Positions 26,498-37,883 of a stretch of DNA of 64,000 nucleotides are shown in pieces. The number at the start of each line of letters is the position of its first letter. The stretch's first letter is position 1. Made by a program: the position numbers and the translations under genes. Source of the stretch: Cordylochernes scorpioides. Taxonomy: Eukaryota > Arthropoda > Arachnida > Pseudoscorpiones > Chernetidae. The DNA lies in NCBI GenBank assembly GCA_030710605.1, contig CP092870.1, positions 20,064,684-20,128,683 on the forward strand, in the 5' to 3' direction. The notes beneath the pieces were generated by a model, which saw only the letters and a list, made by a program, of their open reading frames with translations, made no database searches and was not told where the DNA came from.

Positions 26498-26689
26498 AAT
26501 TATTTTATTATACTTATTAGGAATCATATATTATTTTTAATTTTTATAAATGTACACATATAGTCTATTCTTATTAATATTTTTTGTGTGTATATATTTT
26601 AAATTTTATCCCCACAGAGTTGCAAATATTTATATATCGTCGCGTGAAGGCATCACGTGATGAACCAAAGCAGTTCAAAAACAAGAAAA

Positions 26690-26730
26690 GCCCTGACGAA
26701 GTTAGGCGTATAGCCTATTGAAATATTGGC
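26690..26730 (+). ncRNA. hammerhead-like motif, right arm of Penelope-like element
   Basis: Stem I GCC/GGC, core CTGACGA (26693-26699), stem II TAGGC-GTATA-GCCTA, GAAA (26720-26723), and the self-complementary run ATAT followed by T. Stem III would be too short within one molecule but could form between two copies. Confidence 0.6.
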
Positions 26731-26937
26731 ATTTATATTAAATAAAATGTTTATTTTATTTTTGATCCAAAATATGCTATTCAATTAATAAAATATTATC
26801 TATCTTTAAAAATGCTTTGTACGTATAATTTAAGTTGGAAAAGTTTATTCTGAATAAACAAGAATGAATAATTACGTCAGCTATAAACATGTTTTCTGTA
26901 TGATTTGGTCTCTTTTTTGATCGAATTAGGTAAAGTT

Positions 26938-27247
26938 TTTTTTTTTTTGCTTATCCCTAGTACACGTGGTACAGGCCATGATAATCATGGTGGGTAGTTA
27001 GCGACTGCTTTTACTGTAAGCGCACCACATGTCTACACATGTGAAAGCAGTTCGACTTTGCACTTACAAATGTGCCAGAGCCCCGTTTGGTTACTTGCAC
27101 TCGCTGGTGGGGTTGGACTTTTGCAAGAATCGGAGGGCCATTGGAGCATTTTTTTTTTAAACAGAAAAAAGTGTCCAATGCGGGGATCGAACCCAAGTCG
27201 TAGTGGTCGTAAACCAAACGGTTTAACCAGCCTTCCACCGACCCCCC
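26938..27247 (-). mobile_element. tRNA-derived SINE, copy with 9-bp target duplication
   Basis: The minus strand runs from a tRNA-like head (GGTCGGTGGAAGG, A-box-like stretch, B box GGTTCGATCCC) through a body with 'GGGGCTCTGGCACATTTGTA' and 'CATGATTATCATGGCC' to an A-tail. GGTAAAGTT flanks it at 26929-26937 and 27248-27256. Six more copies are in this window. It lies in intron 1 of the second cathepsin gene. Confidence 0.9.
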
Positions 27248-27259
27248 GGTAAAGTTGAA

Positions 27260-28860
27260 TATTCGTTTTATTGTCATTATTATTATTTTATTTTTTTTTT
27301 TGCAATGTGGCCGTTCATTGAAGAGGTCACTTATCCGACGAGTTATCACAACTTGAAAAATATAATTTCTAATATAAAAAAAAAATATTTTTTTCATTTT
27401 AATTATTTAGATATTTTATTAACAAACTGCTATAAATTAAGTTTGTAATATATGTTATTTCGGATTAAATTATCTAATTTTAAACCAAAAAAAAAAAAAT
27501 TGTATTATTCCATGATCATTTATCCCGGTATTTCACTTGTTCTCTCTGGGAGCGATATATTTAATTGTATCAACGAACTAAATTGACATAAACCCTAGAA
27601 TGTGCATCTATACATGTGCGCAGATAAAATAAAGCTTTCACTGATCATAATCCAGTCTGTTTGAGAACAATTTGAATTTAACGTCTAATGAAACTTTTGG
27701 ATTTGATATTACTATCTATTTTACGTATATGCGACACCAATATGAGTAGAAAAAAAAACAAAAGTATATATATATGAAACATTTTTACCTACGCGAAGTC
27801 TTACAGATTTATCTAAATTTTTTCCCAAATTCACGTGAAGTGCAGAATTTGAGCGAGTTTTTCACTGAGAGTTAATTTTATAAAAATTACAATGATATTT
27901 TGATTAAAAAGTTTAAAGATGATAAAAGTAAATTTCACCAAGCATGTTTTTCTCACTATGTTCTAATATCTCTATCACCCTATCAATTATCATTTACAGT
28001 AAAACATGATGTACACCTAACTCTATTGGGACTGACTTCGTGGTTTAGTTAATTATAAATTTTAAAAATGGGTTTGTGTAATTAAGTTCTTATAATATAA
28101 GGGAGAAGGTTCGATATATCCCCGGTCCATTGTAGCTGGGTTCTATTGTATATATAGAATTAAAATGCTAAATTCATATTTGTTACTCTTCTACAACAAA
28201 ACTAACGAAAATTCCAATAATATTTACATATAAGCTAACCAAAGCCTAAATATATGTCGATAACAAACTAATTAGCACATTTTGGAGTTGAAAGATATCT
28301 TTATTTTATTAATGATTTAATATCATCACAAATGCACAAAATCATTTATAATATAAAATAAATTAACCTTTGTTTAGAATAGTATTTTTCGGGCAAATAT
28401 TCACTCGGGAAGAACTCAGGCGATGCCGAGTCACATACATAAACAGATTAAAATATATAAATCAATAAATACCTATTTCTTCTACTTCTGGTAGTAACAA
28501 TAAAATTGACACTTTTAAAAAAGGAATAAAATTATTTTATTTTAATAAAATTACATATTTCGTTATTTATTATAATTTTATTATAATTTTGAATCTGTAA
28601 AATAAACACGGCTATATCACATATCGATTTTATATTATTATTTAAATATATTTTTATATATTTTTCTCTTTCTTCAACTCTTATGCTAATCTCTTTGATT
28701 TTATCTTTAAGGAAAATTTTATGTAAGACTGATATGTCTGAATAAAGGCTTTAAGTGTGTGTTTGATATATGTTCATATCCTACTAGCCCAACATACCTT
28801 TACTTTTTGAGAAAACATTTGTTTGCTAACCAATCTTCTATGGTGGCATATTTTTAAATT
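27260..28860. other. AT-rich intron sequence, no gene recognised
   Basis: The remainder of intron 1 of cathepsin copy 2. At 28395-28440 there is a small GC hairpin (CTCAGGCGATGCCGAG) reminiscent of Helitron 3' ends, without a clear CTRR terminus. The last 150 bases align loosely with the end of intron 1 of copy 1. Confidence 0.5.
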
Positions 28861-30507
28861 TTAAATCAAATTATATAAAAGTTATTATTATTTTTGGTAA
28901 CTTTACAATTGTCCACAGGAAACATTCCACAAGACCTACCCTCGGCACGAAGAACTCCTCCGCCGAACCGTCTTCGAGTACAACCTGCGCAAGGTAGTCG
29001 GCCACAACGTTGCCCACGACCTGGGCCTGAAGTCTTTCCGTCTTGGTCTGAATGAGTATGCTGACCTGGTGAGTGACAATGTTTAGAAATTCTTTGGAAC
29101 TTGTGTGTTACTAAGTAAATAATCAGATCCATCGGCATAGTTAGCTAGAGACTTCAACCTAGTTAGTAGGCCTGTGTTCAGACAGTTCCTGGTAAAAAAT
29201 CTGGTCCATTAAAATATTCAGTAATATCTGTGTAGGCATTGTCAGTTGAAGAATATCTACAGAGTGAGTGAATCCGAAATTAAAATAAATTCGGAGAATA
29301 TCATATTCGATGTAATCTTGTATTTATTAGACTTTTATACAGGATCAAAAATTGAAGTTTGCGAACGAGCGGAATGTCTTTAAAACAGCTTATTCATTTA
29401 GGATATCAGTATCTATATTGATTTGGCAATCAGCATTAACTAGGACAATATGTTGAAGGCTGAGTTTGTGTCGTATTTTGAAGACATCATTTTTTAGACA
29501 TTGAGACTAATGGCGAATATTAAGAATTATAAGAACGTTGTCTTTTTATGTGTTTTAACAAATAATAAAATGCAGATTTTATATTTTTACCATTGATGAT
29601 TCTGAATGTGAATATTAAAATAATTATTTTTTTATAAAAAAAATTCTCACAAGTTTGTACCTCAGATGAATGCGCATAATATGAATGATTTAATTTGTAT
29701 GATGAATTTGTATAATGAAAATGCTAGATTTGTTTGTGTTTGAAATAATTCATTAATAATCTATATACATATTTGTATATTCACTGATACATTCAAATGG
29801 TTGCAGACCAGTCACGAGGTATCTAGGTACCTAAACGGCTACCTCGGCCTCCGCAACCGCACCCGCGACCTGTACGTGCCTCCCCAGGACCTGAGCCCCC
29901 CGACACCGTGGACTGGCGCACCAAGGGCTACGTCACCCCGGTCAAGAACCAGGGGCAGTGCGGCAGCTGCTGGGCTTTCTCCACCACTGGCTCTCTGGAA
30001 GGCCAGCACTTCCACAAGACTGGCAAGCTGGTGTCCCTGAGCGAGCAGAATCTGGTGGACTGTTCGGGTCCTGAGGGCAACAATGGCTGCGAGGGCGGGC
30101 TCATGGACCAGGCCTTCGAGTACATCATCAAGAACAGCGGCATAGACACCGAGAATTCTTATCCCTACGAGGCGGAGGTATATTTTCTAATCTCTGGGTG
30201 TAGGTATGTAAAACAAATATTTTGTCTACAGGATGACAAGTGTCGGTACAAGAAAAACTCCGTAGGCGCCACCTGCACCGGCTTCAAGGACATTCCAAGC
30301 GGAGATGAGAACGCCCTGCTGCAGGCTGTCTCCACTGTCGGACCCATTTCTGTGGCCATCGACGCCTCTCAGGAAAGCTTCCAGCTGTACAGCGGCGGCG
30401 TGTATGAAGAGCCCAACTGCTCTTCCACCCTCCTGGACCACGGAGTCCTGGTGGTGGGCTATGGCACCGAGAACGGCAAGGACTACTGGCTGGTGAAGAA
30501 CAGGTGA

Positions 30508-30651
<144 letters not shown>

Positions 30652-30653
30652 TG

Positions 30654-30659
30654 AATAAA
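30654..30659 (+). terminator. polyadenylation signal of cathepsin L copy 2
   Basis: AATAAA shares its first A with the TGA stop codon. A T-rich stretch follows. Confidence 0.6.
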
Positions 30660-30919
30660 TATATATAATTTATTTTTTATTTTACATTTGTTTTTATTTA
30701 AAATAATATTCCCAACTCACTCCCTCATACAATTCCTAAACTTACCTAAAATATTACACATATAAAGACTTCAAAATCTAATTTTCCATATAATTTAGTT
30801 TGAAAAATTCATCGAGGGATAAGTTTATTTTAATCATATGTATTTTTTAAAATAATATCTCCAAAATTCCTTTAAAATATCTGAAATATCATACATAGAT
30901 GTAGTAATGTAGTTTATGC

Positions 30920-31300
30920 TGTTGGATGACTGTAGTGTAACATGTTGGTTAGAAGCAGTCGTGGTTGTTGAGTGATGGGTGGTAAGGACACACAAGAGAC
31001 AGGATCCTGAGGCAAAAACCCGTGAGGAAATAGATCGGGGAGGAAAGATAGAAGGTCCCAGAACAAACCCTAGAACAACTGGCGTCGAGACCACCTCGGT
31101 GAGAACTGACCCTTGATCATCCCGTCTAACCGCTTTTAAGCCGCTTTAAGTAAGATAAGTCCCCTAGGGGAGAATGAAGTCGTAATACTTGTTTACCAAG
31201 GGGGTTGTTTGTTAACCTGGCTATCTTCCCTCTTTCCTTTTACTCCCACACAGGCCATTTTATTTTACCTATTTCCAAATATTATTATAGATGCCCCCCC
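30920..31300 (-). repeat. putative 3' LTR of the gag-bearing LTR element
   Basis: Begins TGTTGGATGACTGTAGTGT, matching TGTAGGATGACTGTAGTGT at 39303. Both continue with TGTTGGTTA and a GCAG-C-GTTGTGG-like block. Similarity then fades, so the outer limit is uncertain. Confidence 0.45.
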
Positions 31301-32476
31301 TTTCAAAGAAGAAATTGTGCAGGAAATTCTTTGAGGGTGAGAAATAATTTGGCTATGTACAAATTAATTTTACGTGTAGGTTAATATGGTACAGAGTGTA
31401 GGTATGGGCAATCATAGCTATGTACAATATGGATGCGTGAATGAGGAGGTGAAGAGAATAGAAAGGTGGAAAGTAAGAGAGCTGTAAAGTAAGAGGTTCA
31501 ACATTGTAAAATGAATAAAGGAAGCCATTAGAAAGAGGCTGGAGCAAATAGTCATCTCTGCAGCATTCGTCAACAAAACGTGGTGCTAATACGTATTGAG
31601 ACATTTTACAGAGAGACTTCAGAATGAAGGAGATTGATTAGGCAGACAACTTATGTGTGGTTCTCTTGATGACACTAAAATTAATAAATTAAACAAATAA
31701 TGGGCATGCACGTACGTGAAAAAGACCTTCGGGGTCGAGTGAGAAAAAAAAGTGGACCTTTGCGGTCGATTAACAAAAAATGAGACCTCTGAGGTCGAAT
31801 GGTTGAAAAAAAAAAGCCTTGACTTTCAGAACCTAAGTTTCAATGTAGAAATAGATACACTGCAGAAAGACTGAGAGGTTCAGCGAAAAATTGGTCATTG
31901 GTTCATAAAAAACATAAGTTGATGTACGAAAAATTAAAGAACAAGAGGTTTTTTTTTTTTCAAGAGCGATGGTGAAAGATAAGAAAAAAATTCGAGAGAA
32001 CATGTTATTGATAAAAGGTAAAGTTTTAAAACAAAAAAAAACAAGTAAAAATGACTTAAAAGTTGAAATAAATTCAGAAATTTGAAAAAAAGTGTGTGTG
32101 GCGGGGTTTAAATTAAATGAGATTTTAAAATTAACAATAAATAATAATAAAATATAAAAGTTGGTCGAGGTGGAATTAAAATTGTATTGGAGTTAATAAA
32201 AGGTTGAGGGGGGGGGAATATATAAAAATAAAATACTAAATACATATTGATTATTGGTTAACATGTTTGAACAAAAAAAAATGATGTAAAAAGATTGATA
32301 TGCCCCATGCCCATTTAAAGTCGTATGTATAATGTATATTAAATTATAAAACTATTTTAGAGGCGTAATATTCTTTTTAAAATAAAACAATTTCTACTGT
32401 CCTTACTGCGATGGAACATAATGTATATTGCCGAGAGAGTATTTTTTTTTAAACTGATATTCAAATACAGTAGATA
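31301..32476. other. internal sequence of the LTR element, no ORF
   Basis: A-rich, with no recognisable pol. At 31722-31803 there are three successive units of about 34 bases, each with a small GACC...GGTC hairpin separated by A-runs. Confidence 0.4.
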
Positions 32477-32956
32477 CACTGCGTGACATTGAAAATGGAA
32501 CACCAAGAAATAGTGGTCAGAAAGTGATGAAACTCGGCAGACAGAGAGAGACAGGGACGAACAATAAGTGATCTTTATTTCAAAATGATAGTCATAATAC
32601 AGAGCGAGAACAGCGTCGGCTTAGTAGCAAGTAGGACCACCGCGGACGGCGATGCACGCAGCAACACGTCTAGGTAGAGAGTCAATCAGAGTACGGATGG
32701 CGTCCTGAGTAGGGCCTCCAATCCAGGTACATATTTTCAATCCCGGGATTCGGGATTGCTCTTTTCTCAATCCCGGGATCCCGGGATATCCCGGGATTGA
32801 AAAACATTTTCGTCTTTCTACGCCAAGAGGTATATCGTTTCGTTCGTTATATTTTTAATTTTTTCTTTTATACAGTGCCAATGACGTGGCACTTACTTCG
32901 ATGAAAACAACCCGAAAGCCATATATTTTGCGCCTGCTTATGAACTAAATCATTGC

Positions 32957-33053
32957 TTTTGACAATTTTTTTTTTTTTGACAATTAAAATACCTTTATTG
33001 ACTTCTTGGTCAACTAGTATACTCCGAAGAGTTGAGCAACGTTAATATTTACA
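32957..33053 (-). mobile_element. short retroposon-like insertion inside hAT A
   Basis: On the minus strand it contains TGTAAATATTAAC, then GTCAATAAAGGTATTTTAAT and an A-run. The same word order occurs in the 77-bp insert at 50837-50913, which has a clean target duplication. No reading frame is present. Confidence 0.45.
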
Positions 33054-33470
33054 AAAGAAATTGCTTTTGGGTTACAGTTTGAAATTATCTGTCAATTACT
33101 GTACACATGTCTGGAAATAAATTACTGTTCTTGGAACTCTTAGACCATCAGTAATAGATAAGTATATACAAAAGTAATACATTACCTTGTAATTACGATT
33201 ACTTGGGAATGCATTACTTTGCAAAAAAAAAAATAATTGCATTAGAATGTAAACATAATTACTCGTAATTCTATTTTTAATGATAGCATACACAATTGTG
33301 ATTATAATTACTTGTAATTGTAATTATAGCAAATGTAATCATGATTATTTGCAATTGTGATTATAGAAAATGAAATCATTATTGCATTTTGCCCAACTAT
33401 GTATTAATGTTTAGAAAGAAGACAGCACCGTTTTAAAAACCATGAATTACTTTATTTTAAGGATAAAAAT

Positions 33471-35407
33471 TCAATTTCGAGAAAGATTTGAGCGTAGGAA
33501 AGATAATTTGTCAAGAGTGTAATCATGCAAACTAGAACGTATCTTATTGCATAGGTATCCAGAGGAGGAGAAGACTCTTTCCGATTCCACAGACGTTGGA
33601 GGAATTGTCAGCAAGTATTGATACACACTCTCTAAATGGGGTCCTCGTTTGCCTGACTGAGCAGCAATATTAAGTTCGTGGTTAATCATAGTTGAGTAGA
33701 ATGCGGAGTCTGGTGTAGGTATTGCAATTGAAGTTGAAGAGGCACCCTCAATAGCTTCTTGCAATCGGCGCTCAATTGTAAGATGGTCATTCGATTGTGA
33801 TGGCTCATGGCGTTCTTGTAAACTCCGAGGAAGTTGCGAATTATCAGCCTGAAAACGGTTTAAGGCGCAAAAGCAATTTCACTCTAAAGACCATTTTCCA
33901 AGACTCATTTGACCATCTTCTTTTTTTTATAACTGTGCTTGCGGATTGTGCAGATATTGGAGGACTAAAGATGTTTTATTGCATCACTCTTCTAAAATTC
34001 TCTTTTGAAAAGATTTTTGCAGATCTTTGCTGAGAGAATGAGATTGTGCTTGCAGCTCCTCTAGAAGAAACTTTACTGTTGCTTCTGCAGTAAAATGCGT
34101 AGCGTCGCGTCTACATATAGCCGCCACAGCTGCCCGAAATGGTTTCAGTGCGGAAATTACTTGCGTCATGATATCAAAATCTTCATCAGTTAGACGGACA
34201 TTTGCATTCACATCTATTAGCGCCTTCTGAATCGCTGATTTCACACTGAGAAGTCTCTCCAACATGTTCAATAAACTATCCCAGCGCGTTCTACAGTCGA
34301 GAATGAGACACATACTGGTGGAAATGCGATTATCTTGCCGCATGTAGTTCAGTAAGATCTCGTTCTTCAGCGGCGATCGTTTGAACAATATCACAACCAC
34401 ACGTGCTTTTTTCGTCACTTCATTTATATTTTTATTTGAAAATACTGGATATTGTGGATAAATTGCTTCAGGGAATGAGGGATGTGCTACCTCTAGACTA
34501 ACGTTAAATGGAGAAGTGTCCTCATTGTCATCCTCGGAAAGGTCAGATTCTGCTTCATTTACTGTTGCGGAAACGAATTCAGGAACAACCCTCTATTTTT
34601 TCTTAGCATAAAGTACATCCATCACAGCCAGATGGAGACCATGCACGTAGCAGAGCTGTTGCAGTGGACCAATAATGTGACCCAATTTTACCATCATTGC
34701 GCACCCATCAGTTGTAACACACACAATATCAGTTTCGAAGTCGATATTAAACTCCAAGAGCTTAGCACCAATGACATATTTGCATTGTTCAGAATAAAAT
34801 ACTCCAGATATTCGAGTCAAGCCAAGATTCCACACCTTGGTACGGCTATGAATATTAATGTTCAGGTAACGTTTGCTTCTGATTGACGTCCATTCATCCA
34901 GCGTAAGGCTGAAAAGTTGCCCCTTTTCTTTCTCCATCTGAAGCTCTCGAACGACTTTCTCACGAAATGTGTCCGCATAACGACACACTTTAATCTTAAT
35001 GGTCTCTGCGGAGAGAGGAATTTCATGTCCAAGAGCATTTAGGCACTTGCGTAGATCCTTAGATGTGACAAAAACGGAGAATGGCAATCCGTCGAGAGCT
35101 ATCATTCTAGCTAGTACAGCATCAGTCGATCGATCGATGAAAACAGAGGAAAAATGATCGAGAATTGATATCTTGGGGTCTTTTTTGCAGGGGTCTGTGT
35201 ATCAACTTCGTCTTTAACTTTTCTCTTCGAAGTTTCGATTCCGTGGACCGCCTTCTGGTGTACATGCAGCCCTTTTGTTGACCCACCGACGCATTTCAAA
35301 ATCCTTTTGCACGCTATACACTGTGCATTTTGGCCAGATCCGTCTCGTAGGTAATAGCACCAGATTCCTTCTGATTTAAAAGGAATAAACTTCGCCATCA
35401 CAATCAA
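33471..35407 (-). pseudogene. hAT transposase A (BED finger, RNase H fold, hATC domain), broken
   Basis: Ordered hAT blocks in broken frames. The BED zinc finger (QNAQCIACKRILKC...HVHQKAVHG) is near 35330-35240. The first catalytic Asp region (FSLTLDEWTSI) is near 34890 and the second (VTTDGCAMMVKLG) near 34690, followed by the CX2H block LCYVHGLHLAVMD. A 'DCRTRWDSLLNMLERL' block is near 34280. The C-terminal hATC dimerisation part (PPTSVESERVFSSSGYLCN) is near 33600-33540. At least one base loss near 35180 (TTGGGG against TTGGGGG in copy B) and an in-frame TAG after VLYAKKK break the gene. Confidence 0.9.
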
Positions 35408-37352
35408 GAAGTGATTAGCTTAACAAAAATGTCCGACGCGTTTTCTATTGAGAAATAACAAGGTCCGATAATATTGTTTTAGAGACTTTGTTTTATGCTC
35501 GTATAAGTTGAAAACTACTTTAGGCTGATGCATGATAGTGACGAAGTATTTAATGAAATGACATAAAATAAATTTAATTTAAATTAAATGACAAAAAAGC
35601 TAGCGAGGGTTTCACAAAATGAACAGCAGAGCAGTGCGTTCATGATGACCCATGCATACAGAGTACAGGATGGAGAGTATAAACATAGATTTAAAAAATA
35701 TATATAAAACAATTTGGAGCCCAGATAAGAGGTTAGTGGCGGGTCCATGTTACACGCAGGTCCGCCACAAAAATAAAGGGATGCCGCTACTATCTAAGAA
35801 GCCACTATTTGCATGTCAACAAAAACTAGGGGCCCTCCATGTATACTGCTGCATACTCTCATTCTAGAGGCTGCCATTTTGGAAAGATCTTGCAGAATAA
35901 CCCTTCGTTATTAGTGCATGAAAATAATTTCAAATCTCTCATAAAAAAAAAAAGGTCCGAAATGCAGATGTATAAACAAAACGTCAAAAGTGTGCTATCT
36001 CATGGTTTGAATACCAAAATGCTAGATAAGAAAAATATTTTTTTGCGCTGGTTTTCATGCACAAACCAGTAATCCCGGGATTTTTCGAGCAGAATCCCGG
36101 GATTTCGGGATCATTATTTGGCTCCGGGATCCCGTTTCCCGGGATTGGAGGCCCTAGTCCTGAGGGATGGCTCTCCATTCCCTCTCAACCATTTGCCACA
36201 GTTCGTCTTCTGAACGCGGCTGTGGCAAGGCATGCAAACGGCGTCCAATGATGTCCCAGACGTGCTCGATTGGTGAGAGATCAGGAGAGTACGGTGGCCA
36301 GGGAAGCATCTGTACATCTTACAGAGCTTGTTGGCTAATGCGAGCAGTGTGCGGTCGGGCGTTATCCTGCTGATAAAGGGCATTGGGTACCCCCTGAAGG
36401 TAGGGGAGTGTCACCGGTCGCAGCACATCATCAACGTATCGTTGAGCCGTCCTAGTGCCCTGAATACGAAGTAAAGGTGACCTGGAATCATACGCGATTG
36501 CGCCCCAAACCATGATTCCACGTTGTCGCACGGTGGGGCGTTCCACAATTGCTGCCGGATTGGACCTTTCTCCACGTCGACGCCACACGCGTACACGGCG
36601 ACTATCACTGGACAAGCAGAAACGCGACTCATCTGAGAACACGACCCTGTGCCATTCCGTCATCCACGTCGATCTAGCCCGGCACCATTCCAAACGTTGG
36701 CGCCTATTCGGTGGGGTCAATGGCAGTCTTCTTAGCGGACGGCATGAGTGCAAGCCATTAGCAACCAATCGACGGGAAATGGTTCTGGTCGAGATGGAAT
36801 GATCTAGGGTGTCTTGCACATGTTGCAGGATGGCGGTACAAGTGGCTTGTGGGGCCGCCACTGCTTGTCGAAGGATACGCCGATCCACACGTGCTGACGT
36901 CACTCTGGTTGCACCGGCATTCCTATAAATTGCCACATTTCCTTGTTCCAACCATCTTCTCCACAGTCGGTGCACCGTGGACGGACCAAGGTGTGTATCA
37001 GCTGCGATTTGACGTATGGACCAACCTGCCCTTTTCAGTCCGATCACCATGCCCCTCGTAAAAGCGTCTGTCTGCTTGAACTGCCTCCGTTTACGATGAC
37101 CTGGCATTCTCTGTTATTACACGTGTCTTTTGACACAAAAACAAAATTTCTACAATGATTTTCCTTGAAGAAATAACGACACGAATACTGTCCTTTCTGC
37201 AAGTTCCTTCCCTTATATCTTACTCCATGTGCGCACGAGAGCTGCGCATTTTACATCATTTGCATAACTCGGTTAGGCGCGTCTACCCTGAAATTTGCAT
37301 AATTTACTGGCCACTATTTCTTGGTGTTCCATTTTCAATGTCACGCAGTGTA

Positions 37353-37883
37353 TATTGTTTATGATAGTTTCAGGTAGAAATGACACTACAGTGTGGACAC
37401 GATTTTAAGAGAAAAAAATTGGTCACAGGTGAATGAAAAGTGAGATAATTTGGTTGAGTTGATAAAAAAAGTTCACGCTATGCCATGATGTGATAGTACT
37501 ACACATAAGTTGTTGTAAATTTGGGGTTACTCTCTGGTGACCAGTTTGATTAAGGGGACATTAATAGTAAATATAAAATTTTAAAATGTGTAACTCTTTA
37601 AAGTTAAGCATTTTAAGGAATTGAATTATAGTTAAATAAATGAAGTAAATTTAAATATAAAATGGGCATATTATGGTTTTAAAATTGATATCAGATATGT
37701 TATTTAGAGCATAAACTGTGCTAAGTGGGCTAACATGAATGTGATATATATAACAAGTAAAAATGTAAACGGACGAAATCAAAATAAAGTTAAACACTCA
37801 CTGTTAATAGGTTTCTGTTGGACTTCGAAGCTGGGTTGTGTTGAAGACTTGGAGAGCTTCGGGTTCACAGATTGAACCTTGGT
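37353..37883. other. internal sequence of the LTR element, 3' of gag
   Basis: AT-rich with no recognisable protease or RT. The pol region expected downstream of gag seems to be deleted. Confidence 0.4.

Larger units (their letters stand above)
25921..26795 (+). mobile_element. fold-back Penelope-like element (GIY-YIG end between inverted arms)
   Basis: Inverted arms of about 290-320 bases (25921-26210 and 26482-26795) enclose about 270 bases that encode only the C-terminal GIY-YIG part of a Penelope-like element. The left arm is an inverted copy that even includes the reverse of the last codons of the ORF (CTGTAGAT against ATCTACAG). No RT is present, so the element is 5'-truncated with an inverted second terminal repeat. 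Both arms carry a hammerhead-like motif near their outer part. Confidence 0.85.
32710..36156 (-). mobile_element. hAT transposon A (BED-finger type), full length
   Basis: The ends TAGGGCCTCCAATCC and CGGGATTGGAGGCCCTA are inverted. The 8-bp duplication GTCCTGAG is at 32702-32709 and 36157-36164. Both subterminal regions are packed with the palindrome TCCCGGGA, probably transposase binding sites. Copy B at 46092-47943 is an internally deleted relative. Confidence 0.93.
32621..37107 (-). pseudogene. Tc1-type DDE transposase, split by hAT and stopped by a TAA
   Basis: Cut-and-paste transposase. The start MPGHRKRRQFKQTDAFTRG is followed by an N-terminal helix-turn-helix (IRQIAADTHLGPSTVHRL). Catalytic Asp1 is in VVFSDESRFCL and Asp2 in YQQDNARPHTA. 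After RISQQAL an in-frame TAA (36316-36318) interrupts. The same frame then continues with LPWPPYSPDLSPIEHVWD, giving the third catalytic Glu and the family signature. The hAT insertion at 32710-36156 separates the last 28 or so codons, which end at 32621. The full length would be about 345 residues, as usual. It is inactive because of both the stop and the insertion. Confidence 0.93.
32477..37350 (-). mobile_element. Tc1-like transposon (interrupted by a hAT)
   Basis: 44-bp terminal inverted repeats start CACTGCGTGACATTGAAAAT at both ends with about one difference, flanked by TA at 32475-32476 and 37351-37352. Without the 3.45-kb hAT insertion the element would be about 1.42 kb, the normal Tc1 size. 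It lies inside the LTR element. Confidence 0.95.

Noticed and set aside
28385-28445. Helitron 3' end
   Set aside because: A hairpin CTCAGGCGATGCCGAG is present, but no CTRR terminus follows at the usual distance.
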